Shown one piece after another: positions 24,043-33,567 of a stretch of DNA of 64,000 nt. The stretch covers positions 62,001 to 126,000 of the forward strand of contig NZ_SUMF01000002.1 of NCBI RefSeq assembly GCF_005048205.1, read 5' to 3'. Position 1 is the stretch's first letter, and every line of letters starts with the position of its first letter. The translations under genes and the position numbers were made by a program. The notes below the pieces were generated by a model. It had not been told where the DNA came from. It worked only from the letters and a program-made list of their open reading frames with translations, and made no database searches. The stretch comes from Chitiniphilus eburneus (GTDB lineage Bacteria > Pseudomonadota > Gammaproteobacteria > Burkholderiales > Chitinibacteraceae).

Positions 24043-25356
24043 CTACTTGGCGGCACAGGATGAATCGACTTTTGCACCCACGTTTGAAGGTCGATTCGCC
24101 CCAGGCAAGGCATCCGGCGCGGTGGCCGGCGTCGGCGCGGGCGGCGCATCGGCGGCTGTGGGAAAGCCGTTCATGCGGCGCAGCACCGGGAACAGCGCCA
24201 TCCAGGCAACGGCCACCCCCAGCGTCGCCAGCCCACCCAGCACCACCGACGGCACCAGGCCGAACCAGCCGGCGGTCAGACCTGACTCGAACTCGCCCAA
24301 CTCGTTGGAGGCGCCGATGAACACCGCGTTCACCGACGAGACCCGGCCACGGATCGCATCCGGCGTTTCCAGTTGCACCAGCAAGTGGCGGATGTACACG
24401 CTGACCATATCGCCCACGCCGGTCAGTGCCAGCGCCGCCACCGACAACGCCAGGTGCGTGGACAGCCCGAACACCACCGTGGCCACACCGAACAGCGCCA
24501 CACCGCCGAACATCCAGCGCCCCACATGACGGGTAATCGGGCGGAAAGCCAGCACGATCGAGGTACACGCCGCCCCCAGCGCCGGCGCGGTACGCAACAG
24601 CCCCAGCCCGGTGGGCCCCACGTGCAGCACGTCGCGCGCATACACCGGCAGCAACGCCACCGCGCCGCCGAACAGCACCGCGAACAGGTCGAGCGAGATC
24701 GCCCCCAGCACCACCGGCCGCGATCGCACGAAGCGAAAGCCCTCCAGGATGGAGCGCCCGCCGGCCGGCGCCCGCTGCGTGGTCTGGCGCGTGCGTACCG
24801 GCAGCATCAGCAACCCCGCCGCCGCGAACAAGGCGGCAACCAGCGCGTACACCACCTGCGGCCCGGCCAGGTAGAGCAACCCACCCAGCACCGGGCCGGC
24901 GATCACCGCCACATGAAAGCTGGACGACGACAGCGCCGTGGCCTGAGCGAAGCGTTCGGTCGGCACCAGGTTCATCACGATGGCCTGGCTGGCCGGCATC
25001 ATGAACGCCCGCGCGCAACCGGCCAGCGCCAGCGCAGCGAACACCGGCCACACTGCCGTCAGCCCGCTGTGGGTGAACCCCAGCAACAGCAGCGCCACCG
25101 CAGTCTGCAAGCCAAAACAGAGATTGATCACCACGCGCCGGTCATACCGGTCGGCCACCTGCCCCGCCGGTAGCACCAACAACAGGAATGGCGCGAACTG
25201 CGCCAGCCCGATCAGCCCCAGGTCGGTGACGCTACCGGTCAGCGCGTACACCTGCCAGCCGACCGCGACATTCATCATCTGCGCCGCCAGGGTGGAAAAG
25301 ACACGGGCCGCCAGATAAAGCAAGAAGTCACGATGACGCAGGACGGAGACGGACAT
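24043..25356 (-). CDS. MFS exporter, DHA3/EntS-like
   Basis: The 437-residue protein has about 12 membrane segments and MFS landmarks: VLPAGQVADRYDRRVVINLC (loop 2-3, motif A-like), ALAGCARAFMMPASQAIVMN, and FAQATALSSSSFHVAVIAGP. The layout matches the DHA3 branch, which includes the enterobactin exporter EntS and macrolide pumps. The tail is proline/alanine-rich (PPAPTPATAPD). It lies 83 bases upstream of the ABC exporter on the same strand. The substrate cannot be named; the sulfonate importer context could mean export of a by-product. Confidence 0.85.
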   Translation of the reverse strand: MSVSVLRHRDFLLYLAARVFSTLAAQMMNVAVGWQVYALTGSVTDLGLIGLAQFAPFLLLVLPAGQVADRYDRRVVINLCFGLQTAVALLLLGFTHSGLTAVWPVFAALALAGCARAFMMPASQAIVMNLVPTERFAQATALSSSSFHVAVIAGPVLGGLLYLAGPQVVYALVAALFAAAGLLMLPVRTRQTTQRAPAGGRSILEGFRFVRSRPVVLGAISLDLFAVLFGGAVALLPVYARDVLHVGPTGLGLLRTAPALGAACTSIVLAFRPITRHVGRWMFGGVALFGVATVVFGLSTHLALSVAALALTGVGDMVSVYIRHLLVQLETPDAIRGRVSSVNAVFIGASNELGEFESGLTAGWFGLVPSVVLGGLATLGVAVAWMALFPVLRRMNGFPTAADAPPAPTPATAPDALPGANRPSNVGAKVDSSCAAK

Positions 25357-25550
25357 GGGGTTTTCTGTGTGGATGGCAAAGAGAGTTGTTGGGCCGGCTG
25401 CGGCGCTTTTCTGGAAATGGCGGGGGAGAAGGGAAGGGAGAAGGGTGAAGGGTGAAATCCGCAGCGCCAGCGGGAGCAGTAACCGGTGTTGACGTCACCC
25501 TTCCCCCTTCCCTTTTCGCCCTTCCCGGCCTTGCCCCTTCCCCCCAAGAC

Positions 25551-26369
25551 CTACCAACTGAACTGCCACTCCACCGCGTTGCGTTCGCGCGGCTCGGCGA
25601 TCAGTTCGTCGCGCGGGCGGTCGGAGAACTCGGACAGCACGTCCTCCTTGATCGCGGCGAAGGCGTAATCGCCCCGGTCGCGCGGGCGTGGCAGCGGCAC
25701 ATCGACGATACGCTTGATCCGCCCGGGGCGGGGTTGCATCACTACCACGCGATCCCCCAGGTACACCGCTTCTTCCACGTCGTGCGTCACCAGGATCATG
25801 GTGATGCCCTCCTGCGCCCAGATGCGTTGCAGCTCCTGTTGCAGATAGGCGCGGGTCAGCGCGTCGAGCGCGCCGAACGGCTCATCCAGCAGCAGCACTT
25901 CGGGCCGGTTGACCAGTGCGCGGGCGATGGCCACGCGCTGGCTCATGCCACCGGACAACTGATAGGGATAGGCGCGCTCGAAGCCTTCCAGCCCCACCAG
26001 CGCGATGTGCTCGCGCACCGCGTCACGCTTGCGCGCCTCGCCAAGGTCAGCGTTGAGCAGCCCCAGGCCGACGTTCTGCTCCACCGTCAGCCACGGAAAC
26101 AACCGATGTTCCTGAAACATGATGCCGCGCTCCAGGCTGGTGCCGACAATGCGATGCCCGTCGAGCAGGATATCGCCCTGATAATCGTCCTCCAGGCCGA
26201 TCACCAGCCGCAGCAGCGTGGATTTGCCGCAACCGCTGGCGCCAACGATGCTGACGAACTCGCCCGGCTTGATCGACAGCGACACGTTGTCCAGTACGGG
26301 CAACGTGTCGCCCTTGACCTGGTATTGCTTGGAAAGCCCACGGATTTCGAGGGTGGCGGCATGGGGCAT
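25551..26369 (-). CDS. ABC transporter ATPase, SsuB/TauB type
   Basis: The 272-residue cytoplasmic ATPase has Walker A GASGCGKST, Q-loop FQEHRLFPW, signature LSGGMSQR, Walker B VLLLDEPFGALDALTR and H-loop VTHDVEEAVYLGDR, as in nitrate/sulfonate/taurine ABC importers. It is the only ATPase of the cluster and presumably energises both permease pairs (26.6-28.4 and 30.7-32.3 kb) and perhaps the binding protein at 13984. It follows the first permease by 221 bases, a longer gap than elsewhere in the cluster, which contains a copy of the cluster's dispersed repeat. Confidence 0.9.
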   Translation of the reverse strand: MPHAATLEIRGLSKQYQVKGDTLPVLDNVSLSIKPGEFVSIVGASGCGKSTLLRLVIGLEDDYQGDILLDGHRIVGTSLERGIMFQEHRLFPWLTVEQNVGLGLLNADLGEARKRDAVREHIALVGLEGFERAYPYQLSGGMSQRVAIARALVNRPEVLLLDEPFGALDALTRAYLQQELQRIWAQEGITMILVTHDVEEAVYLGDRVVVMQPRPGRIKRIVDVPLPRPRDRGDYAFAAIKEDVLSEFSDRPRDELIAEPRERNAVEWQFSW

Positions 26370-26430
26370 GGGGTGCTCCTTGATTAAAAGTGGGTTACTG
26401 CGTCAGATGAAAACAAACGAAATCACTCCC

Positions 26431-26480
26431 GAGCGCGGCGAGGCTCCCTCGCGGCGGCGAAGGAGGGAGGAGTGGAATCA
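26431..26480. repeat. Single copy of the CTCCCTCGCGGCGGCGA repeat
   Basis: GAGCGCGGCGAGGCTCCCTC followed by GCGGCGGCGA and GGAGTGGAAT also occurs, with small changes, twice in the tandem repeat at 34701-35101. The shared element is about 50 bases. It sits between a permease and the ATPase gene. Confidence 0.8.
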
Positions 26481-26590
26481 ACCTGGGAGTGCCATTGCCG
26501 ACATTCCCAGCCTGGTAGCGCTACCGGCTTGGCGGGGCTGCGGTGTAGTGATCCACCACCGAAGCGTGCAAAACCATCCAGGCAGGTGCA

Positions 26591-27421
26591 TCAAAACTGC
26601 GCGGTCGAGCGACCGCGCCACGCCAGTAGCCGGCGCTCCAGCTGGCTGGCGCTCCAGTTGAGGGCGAAGCCGACCGCGCCAACCACCAGCACGCCGAGCA
26701 GTACCTGATCCATCCAGAAATGCTCGCGGCCATCGACCAGCAGATTGCCGATGCCCGAGCCCGAGGTGAGCAGGTACTCCGCGCCCAGCGTAGCCAGCCA
26801 GGCGTAGATCAGCGCCAGGTAGATACCGGTGAAGATCGATGGCAGGGCTGCCGGCCATACCACCCGCGCGAACACCTGCCACGGCCCGAAGGCAAACACC
26901 CGCGCCACCTCCAGGTGTGCGCGCGGCACGCTACGGATGCCCTCGAAGGTGTTGAGCACCACCGGGAAGAACGCGGCCAGCGACAGGAATGCGATCTTGG
27001 CCAGATCGCCCAGGCCGAACCACAGCGAGATCAGTGGAATCCAGGCGAATAGCGATACCTGCTTCAGCGTGTGGAACGTGGGCCCGATCAGGTTTTCCAG
27101 TAGCCGCGACACCCCTAGCGCCGTCCCCACCGCCAGCCCGATTGCTGTGCCGATGACGAAGCCCAGCACCATGCGATACAGGCTGGCGCCCAGCGCATGC
27201 GCCAGTTCCCCGCTGCCCGCCATGCGCAGCCCGGTATCGACCACCTTGGACAACGGCACGAACAGTTGCGAGGTGGTCCAGCCAAAACGGAACGCCGCCC
27301 ACCACAGCGTGAGCAGCATCACGGGGATCACCCAGCCGCGCAGGGGCTTGGGCACTGCGGCGGGGTGCAGCCAGTGTGGCCAACGGCCAGGGGAGGATAT
27401 GGGTTGGGTGGAGCGGGTCAT
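26591..27421 (-). CDS. ABC permease, SsuC type (class A)
   Basis: The 276-residue protein has six membrane segments and the binding-protein-dependent permease layout: FAFGPWQVFARVVWPAALPS is the EAA-loop region that contacts the ATPase. The segment LIGPTFHTLKQVSLFAWIPL is nearly repeated in the permease at 30686 (LLGPTFHTLKQISLFAWIPL), so the two are paralogues. It pairs with the different permease at 27549, probably as a heterodimer. Gene order (binding protein, class B permease, class A permease, ATPase) fits one transport complex. The start is an ATG with GGACCA upstream. Confidence 0.87.
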   Translation of the reverse strand: MTRSTQPISSPGRWPHWLHPAAVPKPLRGWVIPVMLLTLWWAAFRFGWTTSQLFVPLSKVVDTGLRMAGSGELAHALGASLYRMVLGFVIGTAIGLAVGTALGVSRLLENLIGPTFHTLKQVSLFAWIPLISLWFGLGDLAKIAFLSLAAFFPVVLNTFEGIRSVPRAHLEVARVFAFGPWQVFARVVWPAALPSIFTGIYLALIYAWLATLGAEYLLTSGSGIGNLLVDGREHFWMDQVLLGVLVVGAVGFALNWSASQLERRLLAWRGRSTAQF

Positions 27422-27548
27422 GGCTGGTCCTTGTTCATGAGTTGGGGACGCGATGCGATGGCGCTTTCGATGGCACCTTCAACGCCTGAAATGCTGAGCG
27501 CCTTGGGGGCGCGGCGGATTGAAGCCCTTGCGGTTGCAGTCAAAGCCA

Positions 27549-28397
27549 TCAAAACCCCTCCACTCGCCACCGCAACAACCGCTTCTCGATCACCGCCAGC
27601 ACCCGATCCAGCGCCCAGCCGATGGCGCCCACCACCACCACCGCCGCCAGCACCACATCCAGCTGATACAACTGCCGGCCATACACGATCAGGAACCCCA
27701 GGCCCTCGCTGGACGCCAGCAACTCCACCCCCACCAGCGCCAGCCACGCATGCGTCAGGCCATAGCGCACGCCGTTCCAGATCGGCGGGAAGGCCGACGG
27801 CAGCACCACGTGGCGCAGCAATTGCCAGCGGCTGAAGCGGTACACCCTAGCCAGCTCGATCTGGGTGGTGGGCACGTTTTGCAGACCCTTGTAGGTGTTG
27901 AGCGCGATCGGCACCAGCGAGGCCTTGGCGATCAGGATGATCTTCAGTGCCTCATCGATGCCGACCAGCATCATCAGCAGCGGCAGCCAGCCCAGCGCGG
28001 GCACCTGGGCGAAGGTCTTGAAGGTGGGGTAGAGGTAATCCTTGGTCAGCGGCGACAGGCCCATCGCCACGCCCAGTACGAAGCCGAGGGTGGCGCCAGC
28101 GGAGAACCCCCACAGCACGCGCCACAGGCTGATGGCGGTGTTGTCCTGCAACTCGCCGCTGCGCCACAGGTCGGCGAAGGTGCCAGCGACAGTGGCGGGC
28201 GATGGCAGGATCTGCGACGGCACCCATTCGTAGGTGGCGGCCAGTTGCCACAGCAGCAGCACCGCCAGTGGGAACGGCCAGGCCAGCAACGCGCGGCCCA
28301 GCGCGGACCACAGCCGACGGCGAGGGCGCGGGGTCGGCGTGGCGGCTTGCGTCGGTAGCACCGGGTCGAGGGTAAGCACGGAAGAATAGGCGGACAT
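27549..28397 (-). CDS. ABC permease, SsuC type (class B)
   Basis: The 282-residue protein has a 35-residue cytoplasmic N-terminus and six membrane segments. FKTFAQVPALGWLPLLMMLV and GIDEALKIILIAKASLVPI are close to the matching stretch of the permease at 31479 (FELVAQFPVVGWVPLLIVFL, GIDEALKVAAISLAVLVPV), making those two class B paralogues. The EAA region is YRFSRWQLLRHVVLPSAFPP. It lies 18 bases after the binding protein gene at 28416 and 127 bases before the class A permease. Confidence 0.87.
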   Translation of the reverse strand: MSAYSSVLTLDPVLPTQAATPTPRPRRRLWSALGRALLAWPFPLAVLLLWQLAATYEWVPSQILPSPATVAGTFADLWRSGELQDNTAISLWRVLWGFSAGATLGFVLGVAMGLSPLTKDYLYPTFKTFAQVPALGWLPLLMMLVGIDEALKIILIAKASLVPIALNTYKGLQNVPTTQIELARVYRFSRWQLLRHVVLPSAFPPIWNGVRYGLTHAWLALVGVELLASSEGLGFLIVYGRQLYQLDVVLAAVVVVGAIGWALDRVLAVIEKRLLRWRVEGF

Positions 28398-28415
28398 GGG
28401 CGGTGCTCCGTCGGA

Positions 28416-29513
28416 TCAGGATTTGGCCTGGCCGGCCTTGGGGGCAGGCGCGGCCCGGGCGACATTGCTGCCGGCCGCATTCACCGGCAGCCAGTAGCCG
28501 GTCAGGCCCTCGGCCTGGAGCGCGGCGTCGAGAAAGCGGTGGTCGAACCAGTCGGGTACCGCCACCGGGCGGCGTACCAGCTTGAGCGCCAGCAGGCCGT
28601 CGGCCACGTCGCGGTAGCGGGCGACGGCGAAATCGTCGAGCAGCGGGCTGAACTGGCTACGCAGCGGCTCGCCGGAAAGGTCTTCGCGGATCACCGATTC
28701 GGGTACGCCCATCTGCGCCCACAATCGGTAGGTCTCGGCCTCGTTGGCCGGATCGGACACCCAGCGGGAGGCTCGCACCAGCGCACGCACCACACGGGTG
28801 GTGGCATCCGGGTAGCGGTTGGCGAAGTCGTCGGCCACCAGCAACGCGTTTTGCCGGGTATAGCGCGGCGCGGTACCGCGCGTGGTGTAGACGATGCGCG
28901 CCAGACCCTTGTCGCGCAGCTTGAGCACGCGCTGGTCGGTGAAGCCGGCGTCGATGTTGCGAGTGATGAGGGCGTTGTCGATACCGGCCAGGTCCAGGTT
29001 GACCACGCGCAGGTCGCGCTCGCTCAACTGATGGTCGGCCAGTACGCGGTCACTCGGTAGTTGCAGGTTGGTGCCCAGGAAAATGCCCACCTTGCGGCCC
29101 TTCAGATCCGCCACCGATTTGATCGGCGAATCGGGCGGCACCGCCAGATAGAGATTGGTGCGCACGCCCTGCATGGCGAGGATGCGGGTCTTGAGCCCGA
29201 CCGAGCGTCCCACCGTGGAGGGCAGGTCGCCCTGCAACGCGAAGTCAAGCTGGCGGTTGGTCAGCGCCTCGTTCACCGCCGGGCCGGCGCCCTTGAAGAA
29301 GAACCACTCGACCTTGATGCCGTCGCGCTTGAATTCCTGCTCCAGCCAGCCCTTGCTATAGGCGATGCCAAACGGCCCAGCAGTGAAGATCGGCGGGCTG
29401 CCAACGGTGGGTGATGCCACGCCGATGCGGATGGTCTGCGGCGCGGGCGCGGCCTGGCCGAGCGCCAGCCACAAGGCAGCGACGGTGGCGAACAACAGTC
29501 TGGACAGGGTCAT
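28416..29513 (-). CDS. Sulfonate-type substrate-binding protein (second of four)
   Basis: The 365-residue precursor has a signal peptide (LSRLLFATVAALWLALGQAA) and the SsuA-type fold: TIRIGVASPTVGSPPIFTAG, FFKGAGPAVNEALTNRQLDF, LKGRKVGIFLGTNLQLPSDR. It is closely like the neighbouring protein at 29539, sharing GIAYSKGWLEQE/GLARYKGWIEEE and VDWFDHRF-like ends, so the two derive from a tandem duplication. The C-terminus has an alanine-rich tail. It is 18 bases from the class B permease and therefore the likely dedicated receptor of that complex. Confidence 0.87.
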   Translation of the reverse strand: MTLSRLLFATVAALWLALGQAAPAPQTIRIGVASPTVGSPPIFTAGPFGIAYSKGWLEQEFKRDGIKVEWFFFKGAGPAVNEALTNRQLDFALQGDLPSTVGRSVGLKTRILAMQGVRTNLYLAVPPDSPIKSVADLKGRKVGIFLGTNLQLPSDRVLADHQLSERDLRVVNLDLAGIDNALITRNIDAGFTDQRVLKLRDKGLARIVYTTRGTAPRYTRQNALLVADDFANRYPDATTRVVRALVRASRWVSDPANEAETYRLWAQMGVPESVIREDLSGEPLRSQFSPLLDDFAVARYRDVADGLLALKLVRRPVAVPDWFDHRFLDAALQAEGLTGYWLPVNAAGSNVARAAPAPKAGQAKS

Positions 29514-29538
29514 GGGGGTGTCTCCGTTCCGTGAGGGA

Positions 29539-30675
29539 TCAGCGAGCGCTGGCGCTGCGAGTGGTTAGGCCGATTCGCCCTATGGGCCGGCCCTGGGCAT
29601 CGAGCGGGGTCCAGTAGTGCTCCAGCTTCAGTTCCTTGAGCACGGCGTCGACGAAGCGGCGGTCGATCCACGCCGCCACATCCACCTTGCCGCGCGCCAG
29701 GCGGAACTGCTGCGCGCCGCTCACCGCGTCCTGGTAGCGGCCAACCAGAAACGGATCGAACAGCGGCGAGACGCGCGCCTTCACCGACTGGCCGCGGTAG
29801 TCGGTTTCGAAGCTGGACAGCGGATAGCCCATCAGACTCCACACCTTGAACACCTCGGCGCGGTGGGTGTCATCCGATGCCCAGTAGGCGGCACGCACCA
29901 CGCCGCGCACCACGCGGCGGACGGTGTCGGGATGGCGCGCGGCAAAGTCGTCGCTGGCCAGCAGTGCGCTCTGGCGGGTGAGCACCGCCGGGCCGCCCTG
30001 GGTGCTGTAGGCGATGCGCGCCACACCCTGCTCCACCAGCTTGAGCGACTCCACACCGAGGAAGGCAGCGTCGATATCGCGGGTGGTGAGCGCAGCCTGG
30101 GCCGAGGCATTGTCGAAATTGATGGCACGCAGGTCACGTTCCGACAGGCCGTGCGCGGACAGGATGCGGTTCACCGGCAGGTGGGCGTTGGTGCCGCGGA
30201 AGATCGATACCCGCTTGCCCTTGAGGTCGGCGATGCCCCGGATCGGCGAATCGGGCGGCACCAGCAGGTAGACGTTGCTGCGGATCGATACCGGCAGCAC
30301 CAGCCGGGTCTTGAGCCCTGCGGCGCGCGCCATGATGGCCGGCAGGTCGCCCTGGAACACCAGGTCGAGCTGTTTGTTGGTCAGCGCTTCGTTCACCGCC
30401 GGGCCGGCGCCCTTGAAGAAGAACCACTGCACCTGGGTGCCGCTGCCCTTCAGTTCCTCCTCGATCCAGCCCTTGTAGCGGGCCAGGCCGAGCGAGCCGG
30501 TGGTATAGACCGGTGGGTTACCCACCGCTGGCGAGGCAACGCCGATGCGCACCACCTTGGGTGCGGCCAGCTGAGGTGGGGCCGCCCCAGGTGTGGCCGG
30601 CTGAGGCGGAGCCTCGGCGGCGGAGATGACGCCCGCCAGCACGGCGAGCAGCACAGCAAAGACATGACGGATCAT
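29539..30675 (-). CDS. Sulfonate-type substrate-binding protein (third of four)
   Basis: The 378-residue precursor starts MIRHVFAVLLAVLAGVISAA; the ATG at 30675 was chosen because it opens the signal peptide, while a longer frame upstream overlaps the permease. The mature part has a proline-rich lead (PPQPATPGAAPPQLAAP) and then the SsuA-type fold (VVRIGVASPAVGNPPVYTTG, DLVFQGDLPAIMARAAGLKT). It lies 10 bases after the class A permease at 30686 and 25 bases before the binding protein gene at 28416. Which permease pair it serves is unclear. Confidence 0.87.
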   Translation of the reverse strand: MIRHVFAVLLAVLAGVISAAEAPPQPATPGAAPPQLAAPKVVRIGVASPAVGNPPVYTTGSLGLARYKGWIEEELKGSGTQVQWFFFKGAGPAVNEALTNKQLDLVFQGDLPAIMARAAGLKTRLVLPVSIRSNVYLLVPPDSPIRGIADLKGKRVSIFRGTNAHLPVNRILSAHGLSERDLRAINFDNASAQAALTTRDIDAAFLGVESLKLVEQGVARIAYSTQGGPAVLTRQSALLASDDFAARHPDTVRRVVRGVVRAAYWASDDTHRAEVFKVWSLMGYPLSSFETDYRGQSVKARVSPLFDPFLVGRYQDAVSGAQQFRLARGKVDVAAWIDRRFVDAVLKELKLEHYWTPLDAQGRPIGRIGLTTRSASAR

Positions 30676-30685
30676 GGGGAAGTCC

Positions 30686-31468
30686 TCATCGATGATCGCC
30701 GCGCCAGCGCAGCAGGTGGCGCTCCAGGCGGCGGAAGACACGGTTGAGCGCGACGCCGACGCCGCCGATGGCGAGCATGCCAAAGATCACCAGCGCCACA
30801 TTGAAAGCGGCGCGACCACGGATCACGCTATCGCCCAGGCCGATGTCGCCGTAGGCGGGCAGCAGGAATTCGGCGCCGATGGTGGCGAGCCAGGCGTAGA
30901 CCAGCCCCAGGTTGAGGCCGGTGAGTATCTGCGGCGCGGCGGCCGGCAGGATCAGGCGAGTGAGGCGCTGGCGTGCGGTGAAGCCATGGACACGCGCCAC
31001 CTCGAACTGGGCGCGGGTCACGCCGCGCACGCCCTCGAAAGTGGCCAGCGCCACCGGGTAGAAGGCGGACACGGCGATGAACACCACGCGCGAGACATCG
31101 TTGTAGCCGAGCCAGATCGACAGCAGCGGAATCCACGCGAACAGCGAAATCTGCTTGAGTGTGTGGAAGGTGGGACCGAGCAGGCGTTCGGCCCAGCGCG
31201 ACACACCGAGCAGCACGCCCAGGCCGATGCCGGCCAGCGCGCCAAGCGCGAAGCCGCCCAGGTCGCGCGCCAGGCTGGCCGCCAGTGCGCGGAACAGCTC
31301 GCCGCTGCCCAGGTATTGCCACGCCACCGCCAGCACCTGTTCGGGCGGCGGAATCAGCGTCGGGTTGGTCCAGCCCAGGCGGCCGGCGACGAACCAGAAC
31401 AACAGCAGCAGCGCGGGCGGCACCAGGCCGCGATAGTCGCGGCGGAAAGCGCGGGAGGCAGTGGTCAT
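30686..31468 (-). CDS. ABC permease, SsuC type (class A, second copy)
   Basis: The 260-residue protein starts MTTASRAFRRDYRGLVPPAL; GAGGAGG seven bases before this ATG decides it over an ATG eight codons upstream. It has six membrane segments, the class A marker LLGPTFHTLKQISLFAWIPL, and an EAA-like region VHGFTARQRLTRLILPAAAP. It overlaps nothing but lies 10 bases after the class B permease at 31479, so the two form a second permease pair. Confidence 0.87.
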   Translation of the reverse strand: MTTASRAFRRDYRGLVPPALLLLFWFVAGRLGWTNPTLIPPPEQVLAVAWQYLGSGELFRALAASLARDLGGFALGALAGIGLGVLLGVSRWAERLLGPTFHTLKQISLFAWIPLLSIWLGYNDVSRVVFIAVSAFYPVALATFEGVRGVTRAQFEVARVHGFTARQRLTRLILPAAAPQILTGLNLGLVYAWLATIGAEFLLPAYGDIGLGDSVIRGRAAFNVALVIFGMLAIGGVGVALNRVFRRLERHLLRWRGDHR

Positions 31469-31478
31469 CGTGGCCTCC

Positions 31479-32318
31479 TCAGAACGCGCCACGGCGCCAT
31501 GACGCCAGGCGAGATTCCGCCCAGCGCAATGCCAGATCCAGCGCCAGCCCCACCGCGCCGATGGCCAGCATGGCGACCACCACCAGATCCAGTTGCAGCA
31601 GTTGCCGCCCCCACACCATCAGGTAGCCGATGCCCTCGCTGGAAGCGAGCAGCTCGACGAATACCAGCGTCAACCATGCCTGCATCACGCCCTGGCGCAA
31701 GCCGTTGAACAGGCTGGGCGCGGCGGCCGGCAGCACTACGCGCCACAGCGTCTGGGGCACGGTGAAGCGGTAGACGCGGCCCACATCCAGCAGCGGGCGC
31801 GGAATCCCGGCGATACCGCGATGGGTGTTGACGGTGACCGGCACCAGCACCGCCAGCGAGATCGCGGCCACCTTCAGCGCCTCGTCGATACCGAGGAACA
31901 CGATCAGCAGCGGCACCCAGCCCACCACTGGAAACTGCGCCACCAGCTCAAAGCTGGGCAGCAGATAGGCGCGCGCGCTGCGCGACAGGCCCAGCGCGGC
32001 CCCCAACGCCAGCCCGGCGCCGCCGCCGAGCAGCACACTCCAGCCGACGCGGGTAAGGCTGATCGCCAGGTGGTCGCGCAATTCACCGCTGTGCCACAGC
32101 TCGCCCAGCGACTGCCAGACCAGCGACGGCGGCGGCAGGATCTGCTCAGCCAGCCATTGGCGGTCCACCGCGTATTGCCACAGCGCGAACAGCGCCAGCG
32201 GCAGCAGCAGACCGGCAGCCCAGTGCCCGGCGCGACGCAACGGCGCCGCCAGCCGCGCCGGCCAGGATGCGGACGTCGCCAATGGCAACGGGCCTAGCGT
32301 ATTGGTGAGTGATGTCAT
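31479..32318 (-). CDS. ABC permease, SsuC type (class B, second copy)
   Basis: The 279-residue protein starts MTSLTNTLGPLPLATSASWP; the ATG at 32318 has AGGAGTAACCGC upstream. It has six membrane segments and class B features (GIDEALKVAAISLAVLVPV, EAA region YRFTVPQTLWRVVLPAAAPS). It lies 4 bases after the MFS gene, so MFS and permeases are probably translated from one message. A longer frame upstream runs into the MFS gene in a different frame and is spurious. Confidence 0.87.
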   Translation of the reverse strand: MTSLTNTLGPLPLATSASWPARLAAPLRRAGHWAAGLLLPLALFALWQYAVDRQWLAEQILPPPSLVWQSLGELWHSGELRDHLAISLTRVGWSVLLGGGAGLALGAALGLSRSARAYLLPSFELVAQFPVVGWVPLLIVFLGIDEALKVAAISLAVLVPVTVNTHRGIAGIPRPLLDVGRVYRFTVPQTLWRVVLPAAAPSLFNGLRQGVMQAWLTLVFVELLASSEGIGYLMVWGRQLLQLDLVVVAMLAIGAVGLALDLALRWAESRLASWRRGAF

Positions 32319-32322
32319 GCGG

Positions 32323-33567
32323 TTACTCCTGAAGAGCTTGTTCGAACTGCGGACGTGCGGGACCGCTACAGCGGCGCAGCCACGCCCGACAGCCAAAAGC
32401 GAGGAACAGCGGGGCGAACAGCACAAAGGTGAATTGCAGGCCGAACAGATGCCCGACCCAGCCGCCCACCACGCTGCCAACCAGCCCGCCGGCCGGGCCG
32501 ACGAAGGCATTGATGCCGGCAACGCGGCCGCGCCCCAGCCGGCCACCGATGCGGGCGAAGCGCGACAGGTTGGCGGTCTGCACCATGCCCAATCCCAGGC
32601 CCAGCGCCGCCGCGCCCGGCCATAGCCACGCGGCGCGGTCGGTCAGCCCCAGACCCAGCAGCGCCAGCGTCACCAGGGCGAAGCCGGCCAGCAGGAAGCG
32701 CCGCTCGCCGATGCGATGCAGCAGCACGCCCAGGGTGAACAGCGCCAGTACGAAGGCTGCGCCCTGTACCGTGAGCAGCGCGGCGGCGCCGGCCGAGGCG
32801 AAGCGGTAGTGCTGCAAGGCGATGATCACGATGAAGAAGCCGTAGTACTGGTTGACTGCCTGCCCGGCGAACTCCACCAGGCCGACACGGCGCAACTCGC
32901 GGTCGCGCCACAGCAGGCCGAACTGCGCCCGCAGCTCGCGCCACGACAGCGTGCGCGCCGGACCGGGGGCGTAGTGACGCATCACCAGCGGCGCCAGCAA
33001 CGCGGTACCGAAGAACGCCACGCCGATCAGGGTGTAGGTGCCGGCGTAATGCACCGCCGCGATCACCGCCACCGCCAGCGACGGCCCCAGCAAGAACATG
33101 CCGATCATGTGGGTGCCGCGAAACCAGCCAGCCTTGGCCACGCCCACGCGCTCCAGTTGCTGCATGAACACCGCGTTCAGCGAGACGAAGCGGCACGGCA
33201 TGCACAGACTGATCGCCACTGCGGTGGCGGCGAGAAAGGCCGGGGCCGCCACCAGCGGCGTCGCCAGGTAGAGCAACCCGGCGGTGATGGAGCCGAACAC
33301 GAACAGCCGCAGCGGGCCGAGCTGGTCGACCAGCACGCCGATGGGCATGCTCATCAGCAGGATGCCCACGCTCTGCGCGCCGGCGATCAGCGCCAGCTCC
33401 AGCTCGCTGGCCGCCAGATCGAGCGCGTACAGCGAGGTGGCCACCTTGGCCACGCCCACCGACAGCCCGGCCACGGAGGACAGCAGCACGAAGGCCAGCA
33501 GGAAGCGATGTCGCTGGTAGAAGGCGTTCACGGCGCGTCCGTCATTTCTTGATGTTGCCGTTGGCAT
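32323..33567 (-). CDS. MFS transporter within the sulfonate-type cluster
   Basis: The 414-residue protein has about 12 membrane segments (FLLAFVLLSSVAGLSVGVAK first) and the MFS loop IGVLVDQLGPLRLFVFG. Its frame begins at an ATG 26 bases inside the end of the binding protein gene; a GTG at 33531 that opens NAFYQRHRF is an alternative and would remove the overlap. It is separated from the permease gene by 4 bases. An MFS carrier inside an ABC importer operon suggests either a second uptake route or export of a product such as sulfite; the sequence does not decide. Confidence 0.82.
   Translation of the reverse strand: MPTATSRNDGRAVNAFYQRHRFLLAFVLLSSVAGLSVGVAKVATSLYALDLAASELELALIAGAQSVGILLMSMPIGVLVDQLGPLRLFVFGSITAGLLYLATPLVAAPAFLAATAVAISLCMPCRFVSLNAVFMQQLERVGVAKAGWFRGTHMIGMFLLGPSLAVAVIAAVHYAGTYTLIGVAFFGTALLAPLVMRHYAPGPARTLSWRELRAQFGLLWRDRELRRVGLVEFAGQAVNQYYGFFIVIIALQHYRFASAGAAALLTVQGAAFVLALFTLGVLLHRIGERRFLLAGFALVTLALLGLGLTDRAAWLWPGAAALGLGLGMVQTANLSRFARIGGRLGRGRVAGINAFVGPAGGLVGSVVGGWVGHLFGLQFTFVLFAPLFLAFGCRAWLRRCSGPARPQFEQALQE

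Noticed and set aside
23960-25051. Continuation of the ABC exporter frame upstream to make a 1006-residue fusion
   Set aside because: The extra part is the wrong-frame reading of the MFS gene (glycine/arginine/alanine-rich, no family), and a GAGGAC site supports the start at 23959.
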